The translations under genes were made by a program, and so were the position numbers. The notes beneath the pieces were generated by a model. That model did not search any database, was not told where the DNA came from, and saw only the letters and a program-made list of their open reading frames with translations. This document shows, one piece after another, positions 18,901 to 27,977 of a stretch of DNA of 64,000 bases. The stretch is from the NCBI RefSeq assembly GCF_003033925.1, contig NZ_CP028365.1, positions 62,001-126,000 of the forward strand, given 5' to 3'. Position 1 is the first letter of the stretch, and each line of letters begins with the position of its first letter. The stretch comes from Tannerella serpentiformis. GTDB taxonomy: Bacteria > Bacteroidota > Bacteroidia > Bacteroidales > Tannerellaceae.

Positions 18901-20686
18901 CAACGAGTCGGAACTGGCGACAGTCTCCGCCTTCTATCGGCAGCCGCAACAGAAACAGGCGCAGGGCATGATAGACGGCACGATGCAGTTCGATCGGATC
19001 CCTCTTAATGAGCTGAACCCCTTCTTCGGCGGTGCCTTAGATATGCAGGGCGTGTTGCGTGGCCGGTTGACGTTAGAAAGTCGCGATCGGGGTCCGATTT
19101 GGAACGGCTATTTGCAGCTCGACTCGACCTCGATGTACGTAAGGGCTGTAGGCACGCGCTTCCGCTTCGACGATCAGGAGGTGGACATCAAGGACAGTAA
19201 GCTGCGCCTCACCAAATATGGCATCTACACCACGGGCGGCAATCCGTTCGTGATCAGTGGCACGGTGGACTTCAGCAAGTCGATGAAGGAAACGGCAGAC
19301 TTGCGACTGCTGGCGCAAGACATGCTACTCATCGACGCCCCCGACGGCGCACCCGGAGCCATGCTCTACGGTCGGCTGCCCATCGATCTGAATCTCACGG
19401 CTCGCGGCCCACTGCGCGTGCTCAAGGTGCGCGGTGGCGTGCACGTGCGCAGTGGTACGAACGTCACGTATGTCATGCTCGACGCCAACGACGAGCTGCA
19501 AGACAACTTCGCCGGGCTGGTCTCCTTCACCTACTTCTCCGACACCGTCCCGCAACGCATTCGTGACATAGAACGGCAGAACGCTGCGCGTACGAGTTCG
19601 ATAGGCGGACTGGACGCCCAGCTTACGCTGCGCGTGGATCCCACGGCGCGCCTAAAGGTGGATATGGGCGGCGCCGGCGAACGCTCCAACCGTATCGAGC
19701 TGCGTGGCGGCGGCGATCTGTCGTTCCATTACACCCCGCTCGGGGATATGAACATGAGTGGGCGATACACCCTCTCTGGCGGATTGATTCGCTACAGCAT
19801 CCCCGTGATCCCGCTGACGGACTTCACGATTCAAGACGGCAGCTACGTAGAGTGGCAGGGCGACTTGATGAATCCTTACCTCAACCTGACGGCCCTCACC
19901 CGACAGCGGTCGACTGTCAACCTCGACGGGCGTTCGCAGATGGTGGACTTCAACGTAGGCTTACAGGTCAGGCAGCAGCTGCGCAACATCGCCCTCAAGT
20001 TCATCCTCGAGGCGCCTAAGAATGGCACCGTGCAGACGCAGCTGGCCGCCATGGGCGAAGAGGAGCGCAGCAAGCAGGCCATCGGTCTCCTTGTCACGGG
20101 TGTCTATCTGGCCCAGAGCGGCACTGGCAACGAGCATCTGGATGTGGGGACGGCCATCAGCAGCCTACTCCAACGCGAGATCAACAACATGCTCGGCAGC
20201 TTGGGCGGCGACGTCCCCTTCTCGTTCGACGTAAACACCTACGACGGCACCGACGGCAAGGGTCGGCGTATCGATTACCTCGGTCGCTTCTATATGGGCT
20301 TCCTCAAGGAGCGCATTTACACCACCCTCGGTATGCGTTACTCGACCAACGATCCCGTGATGGGCAACCGGCTCTATCTCGACGAGGCCTCGCTGGAGTA
20401 TCGCCTCGACGCCGACGGTTCGCGCTTCGTCAAGGTGTACAATCAGACGGACTATGAGAATCTCTTCGAGGGCGAGATCCGCAAGACGGGCCTGAGCGCC
20501 ATCTTCCGACGTAAGGTGAAGCGCTTGGCCGACCTCTTCGACTTCCGCAAACGTCGCAATCGCACGGTAGTGACCGAGCCCGAGCCCGCCGCACCCGATA
20601 CGGACGAGACGGAAACGGACTCCACCGAAGGCGCTCCCGCCGAGGATACGACGCGTCGGAACGCCGACCCTTCCCCTAACGACTAA
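15968..20686 (+). CDS. tamB: Translocation and assembly module protein TamB (AsmA-like bridge protein)
   Basis: 1572 residues. One N-terminal membrane helix (about 10-30) anchors it in the inner membrane. The rest is a very long beta-rich body typical of AsmA/TamB groove proteins. The C-terminal DUF490 domain carries LSGGLIRYSIPVIPLTDFTI and DGSYVEWQGDLMNPYLNL. TamB-like proteins span the periplasm and are linked to outer-membrane protein assembly and phospholipid transport. A BamA/TamA-like partner begins 9 bases after the stop. The acidic tail after about residue 1535 looks unstructured. Confidence 0.9.
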   Translation: MAKWIKRTVKTCLLAPVGAVAVGAVLLYVPPVQNAVLKVVLRHVSERVGMEITVGHVRLSYPLDLTLRDVSVRDSVCDTLLNVRGLSVSVRPWPLLRGEVFVSELQLDSALVHSKGLIEGMHLDGTFGRLATADVGLWAKKEELKLDNVLLADVEVALVIDSIPPSDTTDTTVNRWRITAERLDLQRVGFTLRMPKDTLGVTTYLGDARVTGVSANLEAQRYAAGRLDIRGAYAAYDGSERPRTVGLDPQHISASNIRLLADSVRYHAGDLRVALREASLDERSGLSVESLSAYVHLDSTGVSVSEGMLRTTRSWIDLQAHVPWAALSDRPTADLQAEWSAGIDGQDVLTAMGEQGPRLMRALPDSLLYLSGLVEGNLERMRVHDLMGGLPGAFTFEAYGSAEHVMDERRRTGQINLRLQTESRQYLSRWIPEISGGRVRMPERMRVELEASLKGSEYQGRLKAEESGGRIELTGRYHSLRNEYAVDVRVDSLRPVHFLPQDSLYRLTAVLHAEGRGTDIFSPRTRITLRGSVADVHYGSYRLSGLSLDGSLLNHQAQATLNSESPYIKGKVMLDGVVRRDRMAGVVAIDMDTLDLMGLKLTKDPLSGSFQLFSEMETDLKRRHRLDLTLGNWAITTDQQIYRPKMLTLHAVSDDDTTRLSFHAGDMGLIATGNADAPTLLQRLGNVSDVFRRLMEHDSAAHIERLTPLLPTLNIQLEAAQDNPLYNYLQEQNIFFDRLTVHASTSPVDGLQANALLLSVMKDTMRLDTICLDIRHDSIEGLTYAVDVIKNRFRGQDAFTAGLRGHLLNGVAEVNALYRDSRGETGLQLGVQAEQRGKAYRFHFIPDEPVLAFMPFKLNPENYVEMRSLKSISADLKLTGPENAALWMHSSEDSTELAVEINQLDLQQLSRFAAIPDMQGRVNVALRYVPSDVSFLIAADANIDNLIFRGQPVGELLLNGVYLPLDNNRHRFDAHFYHNESELATVSAFYRQPQQKQAQGMIDGTMQFDRIPLNELNPFFGGALDMQGVLRGRLTLESRDRGPIWNGYLQLDSTSMYVRAVGTRFRFDDQEVDIKDSKLRLTKYGIYTTGGNPFVISGTVDFSKSMKETADLRLLAQDMLLIDAPDGAPGAMLYGRLPIDLNLTARGPLRVLKVRGGVHVRSGTNVTYVMLDANDELQDNFAGLVSFTYFSDTVPQRIRDIERQNAARTSSIGGLDAQLTLRVDPTARLKVDMGGAGERSNRIELRGGGDLSFHYTPLGDMNMSGRYTLSGGLIRYSIPVIPLTDFTIQDGSYVEWQGDLMNPYLNLTALTRQRSTVNLDGRSQMVDFNVGLQVRQQLRNIALKFILEAPKNGTVQTQLAAMGEEERSKQAIGLLVTGVYLAQSGTGNEHLDVGTAISSLLQREINNMLGSLGGDVPFSFDVNTYDGTDGKGRRIDYLGRFYMGFLKERIYTTLGMRYSTNDPVMGNRLYLDEASLEYRLDADGSRFVKVYNQTDYENLFEGEIRKTGLSAIFRRKVKRLADLFDFRKRRNRTVVTEPEPAAPDTDETETDSTEGAPAEDTTRRNADPSPND

Positions 20687-20695
20687 AAAAGAAAG

Positions 20696-23023
20696 ATGAA
20701 GCCGAACCACTCCCCCCTCCTCCCCCTTTTTTTCTTTGTTCTTCTGCTCAGCGCATCCTGCTCCACGACGAAAATGCTTCCTCCGGGCGAAGTGCTCTAC
20801 ACCGGCATCGAGCGCATCGTAGTCAACGACCCCGCCAATCAGCGCCACCGCGGCGCGGACGAGGTGATGGGCAAGGTGGAAGAGGCTCTGGCCTATGCGC
20901 CGAATAACGCCCTCCTAGGCAGTTCCACCACACGCACGCCGCTGCCTATCGGGCTCTGGGTCTATAACGCCCACGTCGGGAAAAAGGGGCGCTTCCACCA
21001 GTGGATGTACCGATGGCTCGCGGCGCGGCCGGTGACGCTAACCACCGTAAAGCCCGCCAACCGGGCGCTGGCAGCGCAGAACGTACTCCACGAAAACGGT
21101 TTCTTCCGCGGCGCGGCCCGCTATGAGATCATCCCCGACCACAAGGATTCGCTCAAAGCCCGGGTGCGATACCTCGTCACCCTGGGCGAGCCTTACGTGA
21201 TCGACTCTGTCCGCTTTCGTCGCATGCAAGATCGGAGCGATACCACCATCAAGTGGCGCGACGAAGAGCGTCTGCTTCACCGAGGCGATCTCTTCACCCT
21301 CGATCGCCTCGAAGCGGAACGCCAGCGCATCGCCACCATCATGCGTAACAACGGCTATTATTACTTCCGACCGGAGTACATCGAGGTGCAAGCCGACTCG
21401 ACGAAGGGAGACCACCTCGTAGACCTACGCGTACGTGTCCGGCGCGACATTCCCCGCGACTTCATCCGTAAGCCGTGGTTCTTGGGACGCACAGCCATCC
21501 GCCTGATCGGTTACGACGGCGAGGAGCCAACGGATAGCCTCACCTACGGCCCCGTCACCATTCATTACGAGGGCAGGCTGCGCCTCCGCCCCCACGTCCT
21601 CTTCAATGCCTTGCGCTATGAGCGTGGCGACCGCTATAGCCTCGCCGCTCAGGAGGAGACGCTGGCGGCGATGAACAAGCTGCGCACCTTCCGCTTTGTG
21701 GATATGCAATACACGCCCACCGACACCTCCGCCACGTGCGACACCATGAACCTGCGCATCCGTGCCACCTACGACTATCCGCTCAATAGTCGCCTCGAGG
21801 TCAAGGGTACCCTCAACGATAATCACTATGCCGGGCCTGGGTTCAATCTGGCCCTGACCCGGATGAACCTCTTCCGCGGCGGCGAGAATCTCTCCGCCAC
21901 TGTGTTTGGCTCGTACGAGTGGCAGACGGGTGCGCGCACCGCCGGGCATACGGGGCTGGTGAACAACTACGAGATCGGCGCACGCGGCTCGCTGACCTTC
22001 CCCCGCCTCGTCTTACCGAAATTTGGTCACAAAGACCGGGATCTGATCGCTACCACCCGCCTCGAGGCGCAGGCGACAGTCATGAACCGTGCGCGATTCT
22101 TCAACCAGCTCAGTTTCAGTGGCAGTCTCTCGTACGACTTCGTTCCCAACCCCATCCGCCGACACACGTTCACGCCGCTACGCCTCACTTACTCGCGGCT
22201 CATAGGCACCACGGCCGCCTTTGACAGCATCACCTCAAGAAACCCATCCATTCGCCAGAGCCTTCAGGATCAATTTATTCCCGTCGTAGAGTACACCTAC
22301 ACGCTCGACAACTCCACCGTGCGTGAGGAGCGCAGCAAGACGCGCTGGCATTTTTCGATCGCAGAGGCCGGTAACCTGCTCTCAGCCACTAACCTCCTCT
22401 TCGGGCGACGGTGGGACGAGAAGGGCAAGACTGTCTTCAAGAACCCGTATTCGCAGTTCCTGAAGATGACCACTGAGCTTCGCTACAATCATTACATAGA
22501 TCGCCATCAGCGCCTCGCCTTCCGCATCGGCGGCGGCATCATCTACAGCTACGGCAATGCCTCGGAAGCCCCGTACAGCGAGCAGTTCTACGTCGGCGGC
22601 GCCAACAGCATCCGCGCCTTCACCATCCGCAGCGTCGGCCCTGGCCACTTCGCCCCGGATAAGAATGACCCGTACGCCTACATTGATCAGATTGGCGACA
22701 TCAAGCTGGAGGCCAACGCCGAGTATCGTTTCCGCATCGTGGGCGACCTGGCCGGCGCCGTCTTCCTCGACGTCGGCAACGTGTGGCTGCTGCGCGACGA
22801 CCCCGCGCGTCCCGGCGGACAGTTCGCGTGGAGACACCTCCTCACCGACCTCGCCACCGGCACCGGCATAGGCTTTCGTTACGACATCAACCTCCTCGTC
22901 TTCCGTTTCGACATCGGTTACGCCCTCCACTTCCCCTACGACACCGGTCGGCGCGGCTATCTCAACGCCCCCAACCTACGCGACGCCCTCGGGTTCCACT
23001 TAGCCCTCGGCTACCCCTTCTGA
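20696..23023 (+). CDS. BamA/TamA family outer-membrane lipoprotein
   Basis: 775 residues. The signal peptide ends in a lipobox (LLLSASCSTTKMLPPGE, Cys near residue 20), as in the Bacteroidota BamA/TamA form often annotated as a surface-antigen lipoprotein. POTRA-like segments cover about 30-330. The C-terminal 16-strand barrel holds the conserved FYVGGANSIRAFTIRSVGPG (strand/L6 region) and ends in Phe (LALGYPF). With tamB directly upstream I infer the outer-membrane half of the TAM complex; the main BamA should lie elsewhere. Confidence 0.88.
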   Translation: MKPNHSPLLPLFFFVLLLSASCSTTKMLPPGEVLYTGIERIVVNDPANQRHRGADEVMGKVEEALAYAPNNALLGSSTTRTPLPIGLWVYNAHVGKKGRFHQWMYRWLAARPVTLTTVKPANRALAAQNVLHENGFFRGAARYEIIPDHKDSLKARVRYLVTLGEPYVIDSVRFRRMQDRSDTTIKWRDEERLLHRGDLFTLDRLEAERQRIATIMRNNGYYYFRPEYIEVQADSTKGDHLVDLRVRVRRDIPRDFIRKPWFLGRTAIRLIGYDGEEPTDSLTYGPVTIHYEGRLRLRPHVLFNALRYERGDRYSLAAQEETLAAMNKLRTFRFVDMQYTPTDTSATCDTMNLRIRATYDYPLNSRLEVKGTLNDNHYAGPGFNLALTRMNLFRGGENLSATVFGSYEWQTGARTAGHTGLVNNYEIGARGSLTFPRLVLPKFGHKDRDLIATTRLEAQATVMNRARFFNQLSFSGSLSYDFVPNPIRRHTFTPLRLTYSRLIGTTAAFDSITSRNPSIRQSLQDQFIPVVEYTYTLDNSTVREERSKTRWHFSIAEAGNLLSATNLLFGRRWDEKGKTVFKNPYSQFLKMTTELRYNHYIDRHQRLAFRIGGGIIYSYGNASEAPYSEQFYVGGANSIRAFTIRSVGPGHFAPDKNDPYAYIDQIGDIKLEANAEYRFRIVGDLAGAVFLDVGNVWLLRDDPARPGGQFAWRHLLTDLATGTGIGFRYDINLLVFRFDIGYALHFPYDTGRRGYLNAPNLRDALGFHLALGYPF

Positions 23024-23850
23024 ATTTTTATCGAGCGAAGGGCGGCTGCGGCCGCCGGCGAAGTTTGCCCCGTCACGTTTTTCGATCCCCTCCAATCGAC
23101 CATAAGAAAAAACGCCTCCTGCCGGTAGGCTGTAGGGGCGTATTGAATACGCCCCCAAGGCGGGCCCAAAGGGGCCGTTAGGTGCATACCTAACGAAATC
23201 GTTCGCCCCGTACCCGGGGCGTTCGGAGGGCGTATGCCATACGCCCCTACCCTGCCGGCAGGAGAAGGCCTTCAATCCCTTGAAACAAATAGGAATCCAT
23301 ACGTACTCCGCCTCCCCTATGCCGGCAAGAATCGGTAAGTCCATGACGTCGGCTGTCCTTCCCCCGTCAGGTTTTTCGATCCACCCCAATCAACCATAAG
23401 AAAAAGCGCCTCCGGCCGGTAGGCTGTAGGGGCGTATCGAATACGCCCTCCCGACGGACCCGTAAGGGGCCGTTCGAGGCGTCTTTGGCCGAGTCGTTCG
23501 CCTCATGCTGGGAGTTAGGTGCATCTCCAACGAAGTCATTCGCCCCATGCTGGGGCGTTAGGAGGGCGTATTCGATACGCCCCTACCCTACCGGCAGGAG
23601 GGGGCAATCATTTCTGTGATCCAATTAGGAATCCATACGTTTTTCACCTTCTCTATACAAGCACGAATCAGTAAGTCCATGCCGCCGGCCAGCTTCCCCG
23701 GCCTCGGCAGAGGACTTGATCTTCTTTTGCCTTCTTTTCTTCCATCAAGGGAAGGGCGGCTGCGGCCGCCGGCGAAGTTTGCCCCGTCACGTTTCGGAAA
23801 CGCCCAGCCTCGAGCCTTGGATCTATTTTTCGATTTTAGTTAGCCATTCC
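23024..23850. repeat. Cluster of dispersed palindromic repeats
   Basis: No gene is supportable here. Two REP-like hairpins (stems at 23041-23056 and 23755-23770, each with tail GGCGAAGTTTGCC) flank two larger inverted-repeat elements, about 23115-23272 and 23415-23602. Each of these begins with CCGGTAGGCTGTAGGGGCGTAT and a GAATACGCC hairpin and ends with the inverse, ATACGCCCCTACCCTGCCGGC or its close relative. A pyrimidine-rich module (23714-23754) is shared with 1620. Confidence 0.8.
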
Positions 23851-23854
23851 CCCC

Positions 23855-23862
23855 TACCTTTG
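23855..23862 (+). promoter_or_regulatory. -7 box for hflX
   Basis: TACCTTTG lies only 7 bases before the hflX ATG, so the mRNA leader would be almost absent. Confidence 0.5.
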
Positions 23863-23869
23863 CAGCCGT

Positions 23870-25087
23870 ATGAAAGAATTCATTATCACCCAAGAGCAGA
23901 CCGAGCGCGCCGTCCTGGTGGGGTTAGTCACCCCCGAGCAGAGTGAGGCGCAGGTCAAGGAATACTTAGACGAGCTGGCCTTCCTGGCCGAAACGGCCGG
24001 GATTGAGCCTGTCCGACGCTTCACCCAGAAGGCCGACAAGCCGCATGCCGTAACCTTCGTCGGGTCGGGTAAGTTGCAACAGATTGGCGAGTATGTGGCT
24101 GAGAACGAGATAGGCATCGTGGTCTTTGACGACGAGCTCTCGGCCAAGCAGCTACGAAATATCGAAAAGGAACTCAAGGTGCGCATCCTGGACCGCACGA
24201 ATCTCATCCTCGACATCTTTGCCAAGCGCGCGCAGACGGCCCACGCCAAGACGCAAGTCGAGCTGGCGCAGTACCGCTATATGCTTCCCCGTCTGACGCG
24301 CCTATGGACGCACCTGGAGCGTCAGCGAGGCGGCGTGGGTATGCGTGGGCCGGGCGAGACGCAGCTCGAAACCGACCGGCGCATCATTCTCGACCGCATC
24401 TCCAAGCTCAAACGTGAGCTGGAAGAGATAGACCGGCAGAAGGCCACTCAGCGGCGCAACCGGGGCAAGATGGTCCGCGTGGCGCTCGTAGGTTATACCA
24501 ACGTGGGCAAGTCGACCCTCATGAACTTGCTTGGTAAAAGCGACGTGTTTGCCGAAAACAAGCTCTTCGCCACCCTCGACACCACCGTGCGCAAGGTGAT
24601 CATCGACAACCTGCCCTTCCTCCTCTCCGATACGGTGGGCTTCATCCGCAAGTTGCCTACCGAACTCGTCGAGTCGTTCAAGTCCACCCTCGACGAGGTT
24701 CGCGAAGCCGATCTTTTGGTGCATGTCGTGGACATTTCCCACCCTACTTTTGAGGAGCAGATCGAAGTCGTAGAGCGCACCCTGGCAGACATCGGTTGCG
24801 CCGACAAGCCCATCATCACGGTCTTTAATAAGATCGACGCGTTTTCGTTTGTCCCCAAGGACGAGGATGATCTCACGCCCCGCGAGCGCGAAAACATCCC
24901 CCTCTCCGAGCTTCGCGAGACCTGGATGAGCCGTCGCCCCGGCAGCTGCATCTTCATCTCCGCCCGCGATCGGACCAACATCGCCGCCCTCAAGTCGCTC
25001 CTCTACGAGCACGTCAAAGCCATCCATATCACCCGTTTCCCCTACAACGATTTTCTCTTTCAGCAGTACGACGGCGAAGGCGAATGA
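23870..25087 (+). CDS. hflX: GTPase HflX
   Basis: 405 residues. The N-terminal HflX domain holds FVGSGKLQQIGEYV and RVQ-type helices; the family signature RGGVGMRGPGETQLETDRR precedes a coiled coil (about 160-195). The G domain follows: G1 GYTNVGKST, G3 DTVGFIRKLP, G4 FNKIDA. HflX splits or rescues stalled 70S ribosomes, especially after heat stress. Transcribed alone; a hairpin terminator follows. Confidence 0.94.
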   Translation: MKEFIITQEQTERAVLVGLVTPEQSEAQVKEYLDELAFLAETAGIEPVRRFTQKADKPHAVTFVGSGKLQQIGEYVAENEIGIVVFDDELSAKQLRNIEKELKVRILDRTNLILDIFAKRAQTAHAKTQVELAQYRYMLPRLTRLWTHLERQRGGVGMRGPGETQLETDRRIILDRISKLKRELEEIDRQKATQRRNRGKMVRVALVGYTNVGKSTLMNLLGKSDVFAENKLFATLDTTVRKVIIDNLPFLLSDTVGFIRKLPTELVESFKSTLDEVREADLLVHVVDISHPTFEEQIEVVERTLADIGCADKPIITVFNKIDAFSFVPKDEDDLTPRERENIPLSELRETWMSRRPGSCIFISARDRTNIAALKSLLYEHVKAIHITRFPYNDFLFQQYDGEGE

Positions 25088-25118
25088 GCTAAGGACGGAA
25101 AGCGAAGCGTGAAAGACT

Positions 25119-25165
25119 GCCGGACGCACACTGCGGATCTCATTCCGCGTGTCGCCCGGCTTTCT
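25119..25165 (+). terminator. Terminator after hflX
   Basis: GCCGG (25119-25123) pairs with CCGGC (25156-25160), with inner pairs GCGGA/TTCCGC, and a T-rich run follows. Confidence 0.6.
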
Positions 25166-25324
25166 TGTCTTGATACGTTTACCCCAGTCCGGGCCATCTG
25201 CCCACCTATATAGAATAGGTATAGCCCCGCATGTGGGTACACGAATCCCATCCTCGCCCAAAATAGGATTCTCGAAAACGTATGGAATTCTATTCCCGGC
25301 GAGGATTCGATAGCTGTATCCATA

Positions 25325-25766
25325 TTGAATCCAATCCCCGCCGGGTTTTCGGTAGATATGGCCATTTTCATCCAATCCTCGCCGGGTTTTCGGTGGATAT
25401 GGCCATTTTCGTCCAATCCTCGCCGGGTTTTCGGTGAATATGGCCATATTCATCCAATCCTTGCCGGGTTTTCGATAGATATGGCCATTTTCATCCAATC
25501 CTCGCCGGGTTTTCGGTGGATATGGCCATTTTCGTCCAATCCTCGCCGGGTTTTCGATAGATATGGCCATTTTCGTCCAATCCTCGCCGGGTTTTCGATG
25601 GATATGGCCATTTTTGTCCAATCCCCGCCGGGTTTTCGGTGAATATGGCCATTTTCATCCAATCCTCGCCGGGTTTTCGGTGGATATGGCCATTTTCATC
25701 CAATCCTCGCCGGGTTTTCTGTGAATATGGCCATTTTCATCCAATCCTCGCCGGGTTTTGCGTGCA
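25325..25766. repeat. Tandem array, exact 41-bp unit, core ATATGGCCATat
   Basis: CCGGGTTTTC starts at 25341 and recurs every 41 bases to 25751: eleven units without a single length change. Each unit has the palindrome ATGGCCAT, extended to GAATATGGCCATATTC in one copy (25435-25450). Read on the minus strand, 18 bases of each unit (AAACCCGGCGAGGATTGG) nearly match the prophage arrays at 42.0 and 52.8 kb. Confidence 0.93.
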
Positions 25767-26035
25767 TCCATACAAATTTTAAGAGTTTCTCGCCGAGGTG
25801 GGGTTGGTCGCAAAGACATACACCCCAAAATGTATCGGGTTTATCTGTCATTCGCCCCCATGCGGAGGCGTTTGTGGGGCGTATGCCATACGCCCCTACA
25901 CCAAGACTCGAAAATCTGTCGAGGAAATGGCAGCATGTTTCATGGCGAATCTGATCCTTGACGGGTATAAGATTCATGCTGAAAAAATGAATTACGTATT
26001 TATCAAGGCGGAGAATGTATCGCGGCGCGGGAATG
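25767..26035. repeat. Gene-free stretch with one dispersed palindrome
   Basis: The palindrome GGGGCGTATGCCATACGCCCC (about 25877-25897) belongs to the family seen at 23.1-23.6 kb. CATTCGCCCCCATGCGGAGGC precedes it. I see no supportable gene. Confidence 0.5.
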
Positions 26036-26072
26036 AAAAAAAGGCCGAGGAAGAGAGTCTTCCTCGGCCTTT
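26036..26072 (-). terminator. Terminator of the di-heme protein operon
   Basis: A perfect 15-bp stem, AAAGGCCGAGGAAGA (26040-26054) with TCTTCCTCGGCCTTT (26058-26072), and a 7-base A-run at 26036-26042 that becomes the T-run on the minus strand. Confidence 0.85.
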
Positions 26073-26117
26073 GCGTGTCCCTATCGGTGAGATAAGGAAG
26101 CTATGAAAAGTGATGAA

Positions 26118-27785
26118 TCATATCGCGTTCACGAATGCCACCACGGCGTCGCGGTCTGCCTTCGGCAAATGGTAGAACTTTTCGACCGTACGATAGGCAT
26201 CGCTCTTCTTGCTGTAGGCGTGCCACATGATGGCCTCGATGGTGTTACGCGCGCGACAGTCGTGTAAGCGGTCCTCGCCGCCTGTGTTCACCCGCATGAG
26301 TCCGCGACCCCAGAGGGGCGGGGTTCTGCACCACGAGTTAAAGATGTCGTTCGCCATGAACATGCGATGCTGAACAAAGTCGGTGTAAGGATAGATCGTC
26401 TGGTGGGGATAGCGCGGCAGCTTGCGATTCTTTACCGGTTTGGGCGAGTAAATGTTATCATCGCTGCCGGTCTTCCACTGCGGGCGGTGGCAATTGGCGC
26501 AACCGATCTGCATGAATACCTCCTTGCCGCGCTGCACGGTTTTCGTGTTCAGGTTGCGGGCGCGGGGGATGGAGAGACCGCGATGCCAGACGGCGAAGGC
26601 GTAGTAGTTGTCGTCCTCCATCTCGGGCTCGAACTTGTGGATGGGGTTGTCGAACTGGTTGGTCTCAGGCGAGAGGAGGATGCGAATGGCGTTGGAGATG
26701 CCTTTCTCCGTCCCGTCGGCGTAATAAGGCGACGCGGGATTGGCTTTGATGCCCGCGACGACGGACGGATTCTCGGCCATGGCCTTAGCCCATTCGTTGG
26801 TGGAGCACATCCACGGCAGGTCCGTCCGCGAGACTCCCAGCTCGTCCCAGAGGCCTGCGTCCTCAAGCAAGGCCGCCTCGGTGAGATCGTAATTGAAGCG
26901 GCGGACACGCTTCTTTCCGTTGAGCTCGCTGTAACCTTCGGCGGTCAGACGATTCGCTCCCTTGTCCCAGATGACGGGGTTGAGGGCGACGCCATACTTA
27001 GCCTCGCGGCGATATTGGGCGATGATGGAGTCGTCCGGGATAGCATCGATGAGTCCGAGACCGGAGAAGCTGAGCGATACCAGCAGCCGCACCTCATAGC
27101 CTGAGGGCCGGGGCGAGGTGTTGAATGCGGTCTGGGGAACGGTGACTTCGGGGTAGATGAGTTCGTATTTCTCGCCGTCGGGGAAGGTCATCGGCAGGCC
27201 GCTTTCCATCGCCGCCACCGTTTTCCATTCGATCTTGATCTGGTCTGGGTCAACCGGCGGGAGGAAGGGGTGTGCGGCCATCACCTGGGTAAACTTGGTG
27301 ATGTGCTCGATGGGTTTGCCGTTGTTACTGCCCGGCGCGTCGGGATAATAAACCTGGATGACGTAGCCATTGCCATACTCGGGGCGGAACTGAGTCTGGC
27401 GCATACCGTGACCGCCATACTGGATGTGGCAGTCGAAGCAGGTCTTGCGTGAAGCCGCTGGCCCCCAGCCTTTGAATGGCGGCGTGCTGATCGTATACTT
27501 TCTCTCGTCAAAAGCCTCGCCCAGGTTGAAGAGCTCTATCAAACCTTGCTCTTCTACGGCGGGTGTCTCGTCGGCATAGGATCCGTTGACGACGTTGTCA
27601 GTCGTGCCCAGTTGACCTCCGGGATACCACTCGTCGGCCGAGAAGTTGCCGACGGCTTGACCGACAAAATTGGCGTCGGGGACATTCGGTTCGGGCTCGG
27701 GCTTCGGATCATCGCTGCACGCAGCGAAGGACACGAGCCAGAGCGCGGCTAACGCGGAAAGCGTGAGGTTGTGTTTGAGTGTCAT
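26118..27785 (-). CDS. Di-heme oxidoreductase-family lipoprotein (cytochrome c peroxidase-like)
   Basis: 555 residues. Lipobox Cys at residue 23 (VSFAACSDD). Two c-type heme sites: CFDCH at 116-120 and CANCH at 429-433, as in the di-heme (DUF1111, 'thiol oxidoreductase') family. Probably on the periplasmic side of the outer membrane or the cell surface. It is the last gene after the imelysin and porin-like genes, a set linked to iron in other bacteria. Whether it is a peroxidase, a metal reductase or an electron carrier cannot be told from sequence. Confidence 0.8.
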   Translation of the reverse strand: MTLKHNLTLSALAALWLVSFAACSDDPKPEPEPNVPDANFVGQAVGNFSADEWYPGGQLGTTDNVVNGSYADETPAVEEQGLIELFNLGEAFDERKYTISTPPFKGWGPAASRKTCFDCHIQYGGHGMRQTQFRPEYGNGYVIQVYYPDAPGSNNGKPIEHITKFTQVMAAHPFLPPVDPDQIKIEWKTVAAMESGLPMTFPDGEKYELIYPEVTVPQTAFNTSPRPSGYEVRLLVSLSFSGLGLIDAIPDDSIIAQYRREAKYGVALNPVIWDKGANRLTAEGYSELNGKKRVRRFNYDLTEAALLEDAGLWDELGVSRTDLPWMCSTNEWAKAMAENPSVVAGIKANPASPYYADGTEKGISNAIRILLSPETNQFDNPIHKFEPEMEDDNYYAFAVWHRGLSIPRARNLNTKTVQRGKEVFMQIGCANCHRPQWKTGSDDNIYSPKPVKNRKLPRYPHQTIYPYTDFVQHRMFMANDIFNSWCRTPPLWGRGLMRVNTGGEDRLHDCRARNTIEAIMWHAYSKKSDAYRTVEKFYHLPKADRDAVVAFVNAI

Positions 27786-27824
27786 ACTGAAATTCCTTTT
27801 CGTTGTTTGTAGATATAACAGGAA

Positions 27825-27875
27825 GGGGCATCGGGAAGTGATGGGGCTGAACCCGCCTCCCCGATGCCCCTTTGG
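27825..27875. other. Hairpin between imelysin and di-heme genes
   Basis: AGGGGCATCGGG pairs with CCCGATGCCCCTTT around a 25-base loop. It lies in the 192-bp gap inside the operon and could attenuate or process the transcript. Confidence 0.45.
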
Positions 27876-27977
27876 GAACTAAGGACGAAAAGCTAAGCGC
27901 GAACCGTGGACTCTGCTGACTGTGGCAAGATGGCCTCGGTGGCGTTTTTCGTCTTTCGTTTTTCCGTTACGGATGGG

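Noticed and set aside
25325-25766. CRISPR array
   Set aside because: The units repeat in full with a fixed 41-bp period and no unique spacers; no cas genes are near. The same holds for the other arrays.
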